From Saccoglossus kowalevskii (taxonomy: Eukaryota; Hemichordata; Enteropneusta; Harrimaniidae), in assembly GCF_000003605.2 (NCBI RefSeq), contig NW_003146284.1:41020-57107 (forward strand): a stretch of 16,088 bases of DNA, given 5' to 3'. Positions 1 through 8,477 of this stretch are shown here, piece after piece (position 1 is the first letter of the stretch; each line of letters opens with the position of its first letter). The position numbers and the translations under genes are program-made. A model generated the notes under the pieces. The model made no database searches, was not told the DNA's origin, and saw only the letters and a program-made list of their open reading frames with translations.

Positions 1-800
1 TTTTTCAGTTACATAAAAATTAAACTATTTTGTACACTTTTTTTAAAATTAGAATAAATTAGTCTTTGAATGTAAATATATTTCAGTTTTAATAGATTTC
101 CATCTGCCAATACATGTGAGATAGTATTCCTATGTGTCCACTTCAAAGCCATAACGTAAACTATTGATAAAATGAATGAGTTCCCCAAACAGGTTTTGAC
201 ACATTTATTATCAATAAACTAGATTCACAGTTTTATCATAGTTATTGCACAACAATATTAACGTTGAACTGGCTATTATGACATTGATCATGTAAATTAC
301 GAACAAAATTTTATAAAAAAAAAATGGTGAATTCCTTGCTCAAATAACTGCACAGAAAGTATATTAAATAAAGCTGTAACCATCAATTTTTGTAACACTT
401 CTGAGCAGAGTCTCGGTAACATCAGAGCTGATAGTAATACAAGGTAATTACGAAGGCAATGCCGCTGTGCAGCAGAGGTCCATGTGATCCTGTACTGCCT
501 GAATCCATACATTCTGGTACTCTCATCATAACCTTATTAGTATGTATCTATCCTGTGTATGCAGTCATATTTCATTGAAATATAGCAACTTGAAATACCC
601 GCGAAAAGCATTTTACAAGTGTGAGATTTTATTTCTATCATACATTACATTGTTGTGTAAGATGTGAAAAAAAAGAAACTGTTTGAATGTGATGTAAATT
701 TGATGCACATTTTTCAAAGAAAGACAACACGTCTTTTAAGCTCTGTTAAATTCTTTTCTTTTTTTGCCAGATGTATTTTCAATAAATTCAAATATTCAAA
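1..800. other. AT-rich spacer, no gene recognised
   Basis: This stretch is AT-rich with many short poly-T and poly-A runs. The only sizeable open frame, on the minus strand at 297-512, has no recognisable domain. A pyrimidine tract ending in CAG at 770, followed closely by AATAAA at 781, resembles a 3' splice site and poly(A) signal, but no coding sequence accompanies it. I see nothing functional that I can support. Confidence 0.6.
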
Positions 801-934
801 TTTGCCTACTAATCAAAGTTCCACTATATGCCTATAACTTTATATTTTCACCGTATACCTACTAATTCGATTTCCACCAAATGCCATCTATGTAAATTTC
901 CAATATTTGCCAACTATAAATAAAATTTACAAAC
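801..934. repeat. Degenerate tandem array, period about 26 bp, five units
   Basis: The anchor trinucleotide GCC (ACC in one unit) falls at 804, 830, 857, 883 and 909, giving spacings of 26, 27, 26 and 26 bases. Each unit runs roughly ATGCC-TA-CTAAT, then an AT-rich middle, then TTTCCAC-A. Units differ at many positions, so the array is old. It lies in non-coding spacer and is unrelated in sequence to the 24-bp minisatellite at 11341-11818. Confidence 0.6.
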
Positions 935-1209
935 AATTGTACAAAACAAATATTTTAATATTATTAGTTGGGTGGTTAATTTTATTGTTACTGCCCATGA
1001 GAATAAACCAATTCACTGCCACCTTCTGACGTGTTTGGTACCTTAGTCAAAAAAGAATGAATATACAAATCATTGTCTCCAAGTACAGACATTGTCAGTG
1101 TATTTTCAAGTATTTTTGGAATTCAGCCAAACGAAATACCCTGATGTGCGAGAATTGCTCTCTGTAACTCTAGGCGTTTAGACACTGTCAATGTGTTTGG
1201 CGTTTGAAG

Positions 1210-1235
1210 ACTAGTGACACTATACTGTCACTAGT
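1210..1235. repeat. Perfect 10-bp inverted repeat with 6-nt loop
   Basis: ACTAGTGACA at 1210-1219 is exactly complementary to TGTCACTAGT at 1226-1235, around the loop CTATAC. This could form a cruciform or RNA hairpin. It is not followed by a T-run and has no adjacent gene, so a terminator reading is unsupported. It could be the closed end of a small transposon relic. Confidence 0.55.
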
Positions 1236-1478
1236 TAAATTATTACATGCTTTTGTGACTTGGTTTTAATTTTTAGTATATATATGTGTCATTGAAATGA
1301 ATAAAAACTACTTATTTCACCTTGGATAAAAAACAGAATTATTCTTGTAATGTGTGTGTGTGTAAAATGTTATTGACGTGATACTATTTAATTTAATCCT
1401 GAAATACCAGATGTAAAAGAATTGTATTGTTTCATGGTTTCTGTTCACGCTTATACATGGAGACAGTTTACAGTGGTG

Positions 1479-1803
1479 TTCTTGGGCATGGAGTTCGACA
1501 CAGGTATGATCCATCGCATGCTTGTTGCCTAGCAATAAGCAGTCTACCACAACGTCTCGTCAGAGAACTGATGCACATCATTGGGATGATGACGTCAGTG
1601 TGCAGGGTCGTTCCACAAGCTCCACTGCACAGCCGCCTGGTGCAACACACTCTGTTGCAACACCATATCACCTACGAGAACTGGAGAGGCGAATAACGCT
1701 CTCGGAGACCAAGCAAGGAATGCCTCAAGCAGGGGGTTCCCTTAGACCCACTCGCCACGGCTATGACTCTGATACTGGATGCTGTGGGATGGTCCCAAGA
1801 TAG
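1479..1803 (+). pseudogene. DIRS-like RT/RNase H fragment
   Basis: In one frame, 1479-1529 reads FLGMEFDTGM, matching the (Y/F)LGMxFDT motif after the RT palm. After a stop and frame change, 1538-1696 reads SLPQRLVRELMHIIGMM and VVPQAPLHSRLVQ, matching the RT thumb/connection region of DIRS-type polymerases. Past another stop the same frame continues with GVPLDPLATAMTLILDAVGW (about 1738-1797), resembling the RNase H opening with its first catalytic Asp (LDA..GW). The remaining RNase H body is absent: near 1797 the sequence jumps to the segment that normally follows RNase H. It cannot encode a working polymerase. Confidence 0.72.
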
Positions 1804-2054
1804 GTCTATTCGCCACGCCCCAGTATGCCAAGCTCCCGGCGTACATGACTTATGGACTCGTACGCTTTTCCTCCTTTCCAGCTGATTCACTGGGTATTAG
1901 AGAAATTTCGCCAGGAGCACACCTGCATCTTTATGCTGGTGGCGCCCAACTGGCCAACCAAGGCCTGTTTTCCACTACTGTTGGAAATGTTAACATCGGT
2001 AGTTCTTCAAAACATCCCGGATCTGCTGTCCCAACTGGACGGCACTACCAATGA
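1795..2054 (+). pseudogene. DIRS-like post-RNase H region fragment
   Basis: The frame containing 1795-1850 reads GLFATPQYAKLPAYMT, matching the DLFAT..N.KLP.Y motif found after RNase H in DIRS/Ty3-like polyproteins. A frame change then gives DSYAFPPFQLIHWVLEKFRQ (from 1855) and LVAPNWPTKACFPLLLEML, matching the YAFPP....V..K......LV.P.WP....FP.LLE block. A short stretch normally separating the two motifs appears to be missing at the switch near 1850. The order agrees with an RT-RH polyprotein C-terminus leading into the recombinase. Confidence 0.72.
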
Positions 2055-2096
2055 GCCCAGCAGTGTACCACTTGCATGCATGGAGGCTCTCAGTAG

Positions 2097-2805
2097 ACTT
2101 GCACAGACGGGACGAATAGGGGTTCCACCAACGCAGCTTATGACTACAAATGGAAGACATTCGTTGATTGGTGTAGTAGAAGGGAGGTTGATCCATGCCA
2201 CCCCACTGGTGGCCAGGTAGCTGATTTTTTCATCCACCTGTTTGACGATGTAGCAATCGTTGGCTATATGTCACCCGTCATTGAAAATTCTTTGGGGACA
2301 AGATTAGCCGAATGTCCTATTATTAGGAGACTGTTTACTGCTTTTCATAATCAGAGGCCTCGACCCCAATCTAGAGAACCACCAAATAGTGATTTGAATA
2401 GTGTTGTCAGCTCTAAGCGGACCACCTTTGAACCGCTAGAATTAGCACCACTAAAATATTTGATGTGGAAAACAGTCTTCCTACTAGCTCTCGCCTCTGG
2501 TTAGTTAGGGGCCCTGTACTTCTTTGATGGTTCTGCTGCCTTTTTAGACAATCATGCTGTGCTAAAGACACGTATTAGGGAGCAAAGACAAGGCAGCAAG
2601 CATGTGTTTATGTGTTCTGGTCATGGTAAGCAGTACAGACCAGCCTCGCCGACATCCATTTCTAGGTGGATCACTTCGACAGTGTTTGAGGTCTGTGTGA
2701 TCGCTTACTCATTAGCTCTTGCACCAGGTGCTTCCCTCTAACACATGCTTAGGGCAGGCTTCTGGAGAATGCAATATCATCTATATCAATTATTACCTAA
2801 GAGAC
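2097..2805 (+). pseudogene. DIRS-like tyrosine recombinase, disrupted
   Basis: One frame is open from 2097 to 2504. It begins YDYKWKTFVDWCSRREVDP (2139 on) and VADFFIHLF, matching the SAM-like N-terminal core-binding domain of DIRS/XerD-type recombinases, and ends with FEPLELAPLKYLMWKTVFLL and ALASG, which enter the catalytic domain. A stop replaces the usual R-rich segment that carries the first catalytic Arg. Another piece (2559-2741) reads SISRWITSTVFE then SLALAPGASL, and a third frame gives INYYLRDMQSIEEG (2785-2826), the region that normally holds the catalytic Tyr (YYLRD). The usual HxxR box, expected between the E-V-C and SLAL segments, is not visible, so the enzyme is dead. Confidence 0.78.
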
Positions 2806-2980
2806 ATGCAATCCATTGAGGAAGGTATTTTTTAGGGTGCGTCTTGTCACAGGTCAGACTTTGACGACCACAGGGATCCCTTCGCATAGGTTATAGAACA
2901 GTCTCGACTACAGACTTGTGCGGAGAAGTTTCTCCCATCAGCACTCCTTGGACAGTCCCAGGTCTCACTTTCTACCTATA

Positions 2981-3001
2981 ATTATTATTATTATTATTAT
3001 T
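2981..3001. repeat. (ATT)7 microsatellite, 3' tail of non-LTR element
   Basis: Seven perfect ATT units on the plus strand (AAT on the minus strand) directly follow, in minus orientation, the 11-mer GCAATAAAGAT and TTTA. Trinucleotide tails in place of poly(A) are typical of several CR1/L2-like non-LTR families. The tail marks the 3' insertion junction against the DIRS remnant. Confidence 0.85.
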
Positions 3002-3137
3002 AAATCTTTATTGCAGTTCGTACATCTCATATTAAAAAATATATATATAAACAAAGAGAAAAAAATGGAATATATAAAAAAAGACTTGACTAGTAAATAA
3101 ATTCATTGTTCTAGCGTAGCTGTGACGTATACATAAG

Positions 3138-3925
3138 TTAACGGTACAGAACATAAAACTCCGAACATAAATGTGAGTCTGATGATAAAAGCACTGCAAC
3201 GATTCTATTATCACTTTTAGTTAGACATGTATAGAGTGCAAAAAACATGTTTCGTCTAAGAGCATCAAATGTGGGAATGTTGGAGGACACAAACATACTG
3301 CTGGCACTACAGTCCCTGGGCCAACCAAGGAATAAACGAAATGCATTATTAAACACAACACGGAGATCATAAATACTTTTACAACTATATTGAAACCAAA
3401 GCTGTGAACATTACAACAAAAGGTTCAGAGCAATGTAATTTTAACATTACTACTGCAGCTAGAAAATTTTCGAAGCAATATATTGGCTCTGCCATAGAAT
3501 GTCCTCATCATTCATGCAATTATCAGCAACGAAAAATCCTAAATAAGAGTGCTTGTGCACAATTTTTAGTTTAGAGTCTTAAGATATACGGGTGGAATTA
3601 CACTGCTTCTAAGAGCACTCTTCCATGGAATAAAGTACATACATTCAGACTTCTTAGGATGGTAAATAATATCAAAGACCGACCCATATGCATAGCAAAC
3701 ATTAACGAGGGTTTGCACACCACGAATGGACAGGCTAAGGATAAGTCATTGGCATACATCAGATGGTTGATAAAAACCCGCCCACGCAACAGCCCATTTT
3801 AGATGACTTTAAACGGGAACTGAAGTCATTTATATACACATTGAAAAGTAAAGGCGAAATAATGCTATTTTGCCGAACGCTGTTTTCAACAGAATTGCCC
3901 TCATGCAGAACTGTTTTGGCCTCTT
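3138..3925 (-). pseudogene. Non-LTR reverse transcriptase and C-terminal segment, disrupted
   Basis: Reading down the minus strand: VRQNSIISPLLFNVYINDFS (from 3878) matches the VRQGSILSPLLFNVYIND block, with the usual Gly as Asn. After a frame change INHLMYANDLSL (3768-3733) is the catalytic YADD box with its first Asp changed to Asn. Another frame change near 3715 gives QTLVNVCYAYGSVFDIIYHP and KKSECM, then HKHSYLGFFVADNCMNDED, the usual thumb region. Stops interrupt around 3420-3470. The last piece, 3356-3138, reads VFNNAFRLFLGWPRDCSASS and MFVSSNIPTFDALRRNM, the conserved segment after RT in CR1-like proteins. At least three frame changes plus stops show it is non-functional. Confidence 0.82.
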
Positions 3926-4020
3926 CTTTCTGGAATGCTAGTTTCCCCCCAAAATTTGTCTCGGGATGGGGCACCCTTCTTTTTCGAGTACTCATATATT
4001 TTCTGTTTTGCTTGGAAATC

Positions 4021-5568
4021 TAAGAGATCATGGGGCTTTCCCTGATCTAGAATTCTCTCTCCGTCATCAACTGAATTGCAGATTAATGCCTACAGTTCAA
4101 AATAATCATTTTGACTGACTGGAGTCAATGGTGGGTATAAACTTGACTTGATGAATTAAATAGGCGGGTTGACAACCCTCTGCCTAATTCAGTGACTAGC
4201 TCCGTCCCAAGAAATGCCTTAATTTGTTGGAAGGGTGCCTTCCAAACACTATACAAAACTACTTTGAATCGAAAGGTTCGTCATTTCCTGCCTCTGATAT
4301 ATTCCACGCCTCCTTGTTTATTAACTATGAAAGACCTGGATTTGGACAGACCATGAATGTGTATGCTGAAAAATAATATTGTACCTTCCAATGCTACAAT
4401 TTTACGATCTATGTAAAAACCATTTCATGTGAGCACCTTGAAAGTTACATGTAATTTGGATGACACTCAAGGACCCGGACCATGAACACCCAGTGCTTCC
4501 AGGAAACAGAAAGGGAAAGCTGAATAGCATACTTGATAATTTCAACTGGCATTGTACACTAGAATCCATCTCACCTTTCCAAACCTTACACACCAGAGCC
4601 AATAATTATAGCTACAATGCATATATGTACTTGCCTCCATCACCTTAGTATCAATGTTTAAAAACATGAACCTGTGCATCACAAGCATAATCTGGTGCAT
4701 CAAGCTCTAACCCCATCGGCTATGGCATATCTGAACTGGAATGCCACAATTCCCTGGCTTCGTGATCTGACATTCCATATGGTTTATTTGCCTTACCTTT
4801 GGTTCTTGAGTCACCAGTGCAATGTTGGAAGGTGACCAGTAGAGCCCAGATGCGGGTCCTGTCACCAGTAAATCTTTACACGTCATAATTCAAGATAAAT
4901 AAAATGCAAAAATACTCTTTTTTTATGTAATATTTATGTGTAATCGATAATTATGAAAATTGTCAGTGGTGTGCATATGGAATACTTTCGTTATGAGTTA
5001 TTCTTAATATAAATTTGTGAACGAATTTCATAATGTCGAAAACGGAACGTCTTTATTGTAGAGTTGTTTGGCAATTTGTACATGGGTGTTTACATGACAA
5101 TGTACCTTCGTATCTTACTAAATAAGTATACAGCACAAAAATTCATCACCTGAAATTACATGTATTGAATCTTGTACATTTAAGCACATTTTTTCAAAAC
5201 TCTTTTTGATATGGTTCTCTATTTACTAATGTCATGCATTGTTGATGTAATGTATTGTAGTGTATTTTTAACAGAATCCAATATATATTATATTATTCTT
5301 TATTTCAAGTTCAAAATTATTAAAACCTAAATATTGGATTATAAAAAAAAAACATTTGTTAATATGACAATCCGCTCAGACCATCACAATGCCAGATAGC
5401 ATTTGCATATCACAAGTCATAGCATCACAAATCAGCTCAATTTTACTTCTCAGAAGTTGTACACACTCTTATGTATTTTGACATCAAAGATATCAATTGA
5501 TATCGTTTCTTTGAATCAAGAACTTATGGGAGATCGGTGAATATGCAAACTTTATAAATTTGGTCAAA
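4021..5568. other. Spacer, no gene recognised
   Basis: Short open frames here (for example minus 4402-4602 and plus 4460-4648) show no known motif and no convincing splice context. Small inverted motifs around TGGAAGG/CCTTCCA recur at about 4229-4245, 4386, 4827 and 5571. The 9-mers GTCACCAGT (twice) and GTGACCAGT (once) occur within 4810-4870. On the minus strand this interval is downstream of the LicD-like gene, so its left portion may hold that gene's 3' UTR and poly(A) site. Confidence 0.5.
5299..5304 (-). promoter_or_regulatory. Candidate poly(A) signal AATAAA for the LicD-like gene
   Basis: AATAAA on the minus strand lies about 355 bases beyond the stop codon. Another occurs at 5052-5057, and a weaker TATAAA variant sits closer at 5551-5556. 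None can be preferred without transcript evidence; the 5299 site is simply the first canonical hexamer. Confidence 0.3.
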
Positions 5569-5591
5569 CATGGAAGGTACTACCTTCCATG
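5569..5591. repeat. 23-bp palindrome in LicD-like gene 3' flank
   Basis: CATGGAAGGTA and TACCTTCCATG form perfect 11-bp arms around a single C. The arms are bordered by TGGTCAAA on the left (5561-5568) and GGTCAAAT on the right, so a short direct repeat encloses the hairpin. It lies about 70 bases past the stop codon of the minus-strand gene and, if transcribed, would make a tight RNA hairpin in the 3' UTR. Confidence 0.6.
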
Positions 5592-5657
5592 GTCAAATAC
5601 AAAAAATAAATACATAAAAAATATTCATAAAAATTCACCGTATTACTGTGCAAATTT

Positions 5658-6086
5658 TTAGTAGAAGAATGGTACCCAGCATTTCCACTTGTAAGGCATA
5701 ACAATATTATAGGTGAGGGGATATCGAATTTTCAACAGTTCATGTTCATTATTTGGTATTTTTGCCTTTGTTCCTACGAAGTTGATTATTTTTGCAGGCT
5801 GCACCCAGGACAATGGGAATACCATCCGCTTATCATTGAACGTATCTATGCTAGATCTTGGTTTCTGAAATGTTTTGGAGAATGATCGATTCAGCATTAG
5901 TTGTCTTTCCCCTCATATATACCATTGTATATCCTCCATTGGTGTAGATCAACCCACACGTCGTTATACCGCGACATGACAATGTTAGAAGTTATTCTAT
6001 GTTCTTTCAGCCTTTGTTCGAATTCATTTTGGTTAAACTTGTTTCCTTCTGGTATCACTCTTGAAATATCGCCATCGCCGTCATGT
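5658..6086 (-). other. LicD-like gene, coding exon 2, with -1 frame break
   Basis: The exon begins at the acceptor with A CAT GAC GGC GAT and stays open through VWVDLHQWRIYNGIYEGKDN to a TAA at 5899-5897. The conserved C-terminal half lies in a second frame that overlaps this stop. Loss of one base in the run GAGGGGAAAGAC (about 5900-5910), or gain of two, would explain it. The break falls in a likely variable loop between the VDL motif and the FPL motif, and both flanks look intact, so the damage seems recent or artefactual. Confidence 0.7.
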
Positions 6087-6928
6087 CTGCCAAGAAATAC
6101 CACAAAGAACTTGTGACACACATAAATATTTATTTGCTGGATGAAGTGATTTTACACGCACATGGATGCCGAGATCTCGCGAGACTTGTTTTACAATTGA
6201 CGGTGCCGTTGACCATTAGTAAAAGATCAGGGATGCAAGTACAAAATGTCAATTCCTTCACTTAGTTTTGGGATTTTTTTTCCATGATGAATTTATTGTA
6301 TTTTTTTTTCACTGTGTAAAATATTTTTCCTGTGATTTAGATCATTTCATTTGTTTTCCAAATTCTGTCATTGCCCCCTACAACTATTGCAATGCAGCTT
6401 TTCTCTTAGTCACGCTCTCAAGCGACGTACGTCGTCCGTGAATTCAAAGTGACGTAGATTGGTGAAAGTAATTTAAATATTTAAATTTGTTATGAGAACG
6501 CAGGCTGTTTTAGTTGAAATCCCGCTTCCACAATGGTAGCAATTATATTTTTGTTTCAATGATACATATTGTTGGTAGCTGACATATGTGTATTGTCCTC
6601 TCCCATGTTTCATTTTTACTGTATATTTCTTGTCTTACCTTATTATATCGCCAGACCGTGTCGCCCCGAGAAGAGTCCCAAAATCTAACCAGTACGTCAC
6701 ATTCATATCGTTATATATCTCAACTATATTCGGTATAACATATCTAAGGTCATTCTGCTGATCTTCGCTCAAGTAACACGGTTCGTTGTAGTATCCCATG
6801 AGTTTGGGCATAAGAAATAAATGCACCATTATTAACATAATCGTTATTATTGCAATTAAACCAGTCATTCTCGCTGCGACCTTTCGTTTGTTGAATCCTC
6901 GAATGTTGTAATGAGGAATGTTTGCCAT
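5658..6928 (-). CDS. LicD/fukutin-like family membrane protein, two coding exons, frame break in exon 2
   Basis: This is predicted to be a type II membrane protein of about 238 residues, probably in the Golgi or ER. It belongs to the LicD/fukutin-like group, whose members transfer phospho-sugar or phosphocholine groups to glycans; the substrate here is unknown. The start ATG (6926-6928) has G at -3 and +4 and is the first ATG after an in-frame TGA. Residues 11-20 are basic (GFNKRKVAAR) and 21-40 are a hydrophobic anchor. Residues 76-96 read NVTYWLDFGTLLGATRSGDI then I; after the spliced Arg comes HDGDGDI, the acidic metal-binding box. VWVDLHQW follows near 140-147, then FPL, KAKIPNNEHELLKIRYP and PYKWKCWVPFF at the C-terminus. 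Frames change near 5897: exon 2 hits TAA at 5899-5897 while the rest continues one frame away to 5658. It may be an allele, a pseudogene or a sequencing error. Confidence 0.8.
6087..6638 (-). other. LicD-like gene intron (phase 2, 552 bp)
   Basis: The donor is AG|GTAAGA and the acceptor TTTCTTGGCAG|A with a T-rich tract. Joining the exons restores an Arg codon (AG+A) and brings the family motifs GDII and HDGDGDI together, which strongly supports this splice. The intron contains two perfect palindromes, CGACGTACGTCG at 6423-6434 and an 18-bp AT palindrome at 6470-6487, and a TGACGTAG element near 6450. Confidence 0.8.
6639..6928 (-). other. LicD-like gene, coding exon 1
   Basis: The exon holds 96 codons plus two bases (AG) and carries the cytoplasmic tail, membrane anchor and first half of the nucleotidyltransferase-like core. 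It ends ATA ATA AG, followed by the donor GTAAGA. Two bases upstream of the ATG is TTGCAG, so this exon itself may begin at a 3' splice site (exon start 6930) with a non-coding exon further upstream. Confidence 0.8.
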
Positions 6929-7414
6929 CGCTGCAATTCCAAATATGGATCGAATGTCAAATCACGTGGTGTCTGTGTGTCCATATGTCCCTAGATTTGT
7001 TGATATTAAAATCAAATTATTCCTCTTATTCAGCTTAACTTAATACTACAATCGAATCACTGTGGAAGGATGTACGTATGAAAGGAGTACTCTAATACGA
7101 AAATTACTACTACTGTGACTGAATAAAATTACTGATGATTGATGAGGCAAATCGGTCATAGGCACGTACAATGTGGGCATAATTCAGGAAGACGTACCTA
7201 AACGTTATGCATTTTTAAAATTATGCTAATTTATTCATGACGTGGCAGTTTCTGTGCTCATGAATATTCATTAATTTGTGGGTCAATACATTCTAAAAGG
7301 GGCGATATATTAATTTTGGGGCAAAAGTTAGAAAGGAGGAATTAGCAACATTACAATACAAAAGAAGGGTCCCATTTTGAAAACCGCAATGATGCTTGTG
7401 CGCGTCTCACTTAC

Positions 7415-7533
7415 AGCTGATAACCTTGTTTGATACTTTGACTTGCTTTCACTGACTTCCATTGGAGCCTTTGTACTTTTAAGCAGAAACATATTGGCTA
7501 AGAGAGAAGACGCCCATATGAAAAATGATAGAA
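7415..7533 (-). other. Candidate upstream exon with strong splice signals
   Basis: On the minus strand a 25-base pyrimidine-rich tract ending in TTTGTAG precedes 119 bases that end exactly at GTAAGTGAG. The enclosed sequence has one open frame reading LSFFIWASSLLANMFLLKST and on to KYQTRLSA, with a hydrophobic stretch and one internal ATG. It lies about 485 bases upstream of the LicD-like start region, which has its own acceptor-like TTGCAG. It could be a 5' UTR exon of that gene or part of another gene. Direct coding fusion to the LicD exon is out of frame. No homology was recognised. Confidence 0.3.
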
Positions 7534-7627
7534 CTACAAATGCAAGAAAAAGAAAGAGGTAATTATACAACAATTATTGTAATCAACAGTACAAACTGTA
7601 AAAAACGCATGTACAGACAATATGCAA

Positions 7628-8477
7628 CATGAAAGGAAACATCAATTCAAACAACATATTGACCTCTAAAGAAAAAGCTCCACAGATGTAGAAGAATGCA
7701 ATTGACAGTTTTTTATATCACTTTTCATTTACTAGATATTCAACTTTTCATCAGTATTATGTAGTCAGCCATCTTGATTCTCAAGCAAAGGATTATGGTA
7801 AACTATAACATAGAATTTGTTGTCGGAAATTGAGAAAATGATTTCATCTATAACTTTAAAAGTTGAACTTAAAATTGGCTGAAAGTTTAGAAATTGGTAG
7901 CATACATGCACTGGTGCCATCCATGTTCATAAAATAGTTGTTATGGAAACAGAACTGGAAAATATTTGTTTTTATGTTTTTCTACCAAATGCTCACATTT
8001 CCTTATATTGTATACAATTTACCAATGTGAGTAGGTTATATAGGTGATATATTACATGCTGACCACAAAATAGGGACAAAAAAATGTCATTATATATTTC
8101 ACGACTAAAATATCGATTTTTATTTTTTTAAAGTTTTTTGGCAATATCTTCACTCTATGTGTATTTGAAATATTCTAATTTCCACTACTATAATTATGTA
8201 CATGAGTAATATGCACAACGAAAATTTGAACTAATTCGCATCAGTATTTCTCATGTTATAGATGAAATAATTTTCTGACAACAGATTCTATGATGTCATA
8301 TTTTACCCATAATCCTTTGCTTGAGAATCAAGATAGCTGACTACATAATGCTGATATAAAGTTGAATATTTAGAGAATGAAAAGCGGTATAAAAAACTGT
8401 AAATTGCATTCTCCTACATTTGTGGAGCTTTTTCTTTAGGGGTCATTATGTTGTTTGGATTGATGCTTTCTCTAATG
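7628..8477. mobile_element. Foldback element / long inverted repeat, arms about 225 bp
   Basis: The left arm 7628-7854 matches the reverse complement of 8255-8477 over nearly its whole length, with scattered mismatches and small indels. The best block is 28 identical bases, ATCTTGATTCTCAAGCAAAG then GATTATGG (left from about 7773). The spacer (7855-8254) is about 400 bp of AT-rich DNA with no gene. No transposase or clear target duplication is visible, so this is either a non-autonomous foldback/MITE-like element with long terminal inverted repeats or an inverted duplication. A transcript across it would form a long imperfect hairpin. Confidence 0.8.

Larger units (their letters stand above)
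1425..2978 (+). mobile_element. Decayed DIRS-like (tyrosine recombinase) retrotransposon
   Basis: Broken reading frames spell, in order, the reverse transcriptase end, RNase H start and end, a post-RNase H segment and a tyrosine recombinase. This is the RT-RH then YR order of DIRS-group retrotransposons, which integrate by recombinase rather than a DDE integrase. Segments sit in at least three frames with stops between them, and parts of RNase H and of the recombinase are missing. The left edge is only approximate (first convincing RT residues near 1479). The right edge abuts the (ATT)7 tail of a minus-strand non-LTR element. No inverted terminal repeats or internal complementary region could be identified. 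It is certainly non-autonomous; homologous protein families are known from many aquatic invertebrates and fish. Confidence 0.8.
2981..3925 (-). mobile_element. 5'-truncated non-LTR (CR1-like) retrotransposon
   Basis: On the minus strand the order is RT fingers/palm, the YxDD region, thumb, the conserved post-RT segment, a 3' untranslated region, the AATAAA-containing end GCAATAAAGAT, then (AAT)7. Everything upstream of the RT core is missing; sequence beyond about 3925 no longer looks like RT, consistent with 5' truncation during target-primed reverse transcription. I could not recognise target-site duplications. The copy is inactive because of several frameshifts and a mutated catalytic motif. 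Confidence 0.8.

Noticed and set aside
748-786. Terminal-exon-like signal: pyrimidine tract, CAG|ATG, AATAAA on the plus strand
   Set aside because: The enclosed frame is only four codons and there is no upstream exon; AT-rich DNA gives such signals by chance.
1590-1597. Perfect CRE (TGACGTCA)
   Set aside because: It lies within the decayed RT coding sequence of the DIRS-like element and is best explained as coding remains.
5865-5922. A 58-bp mini-intron (GGTATAT donor, ACTAAT branch-like site, TTTCAG acceptor) spanning the LicD-like frame break
   Set aside because: The donor is phase 1 and the acceptor frame needs phase 0. Splicing would give a TAG a few codons later and delete sequence without restoring the conserved C-terminal frame.
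5901-6265. Plus-strand ORFs opposite the LicD-like exon
   Set aside because: They are antisense shadows of the conserved minus-strand coding exon and lack motifs.
7328-7573. 81-codon minus-strand ORF as an intact gene
   Set aside because: It starts with TTG, not ATG, directly after an in-frame stop, and its middle contains a strong splice donor; only the 7415-7533 part is kept as a candidate exon.
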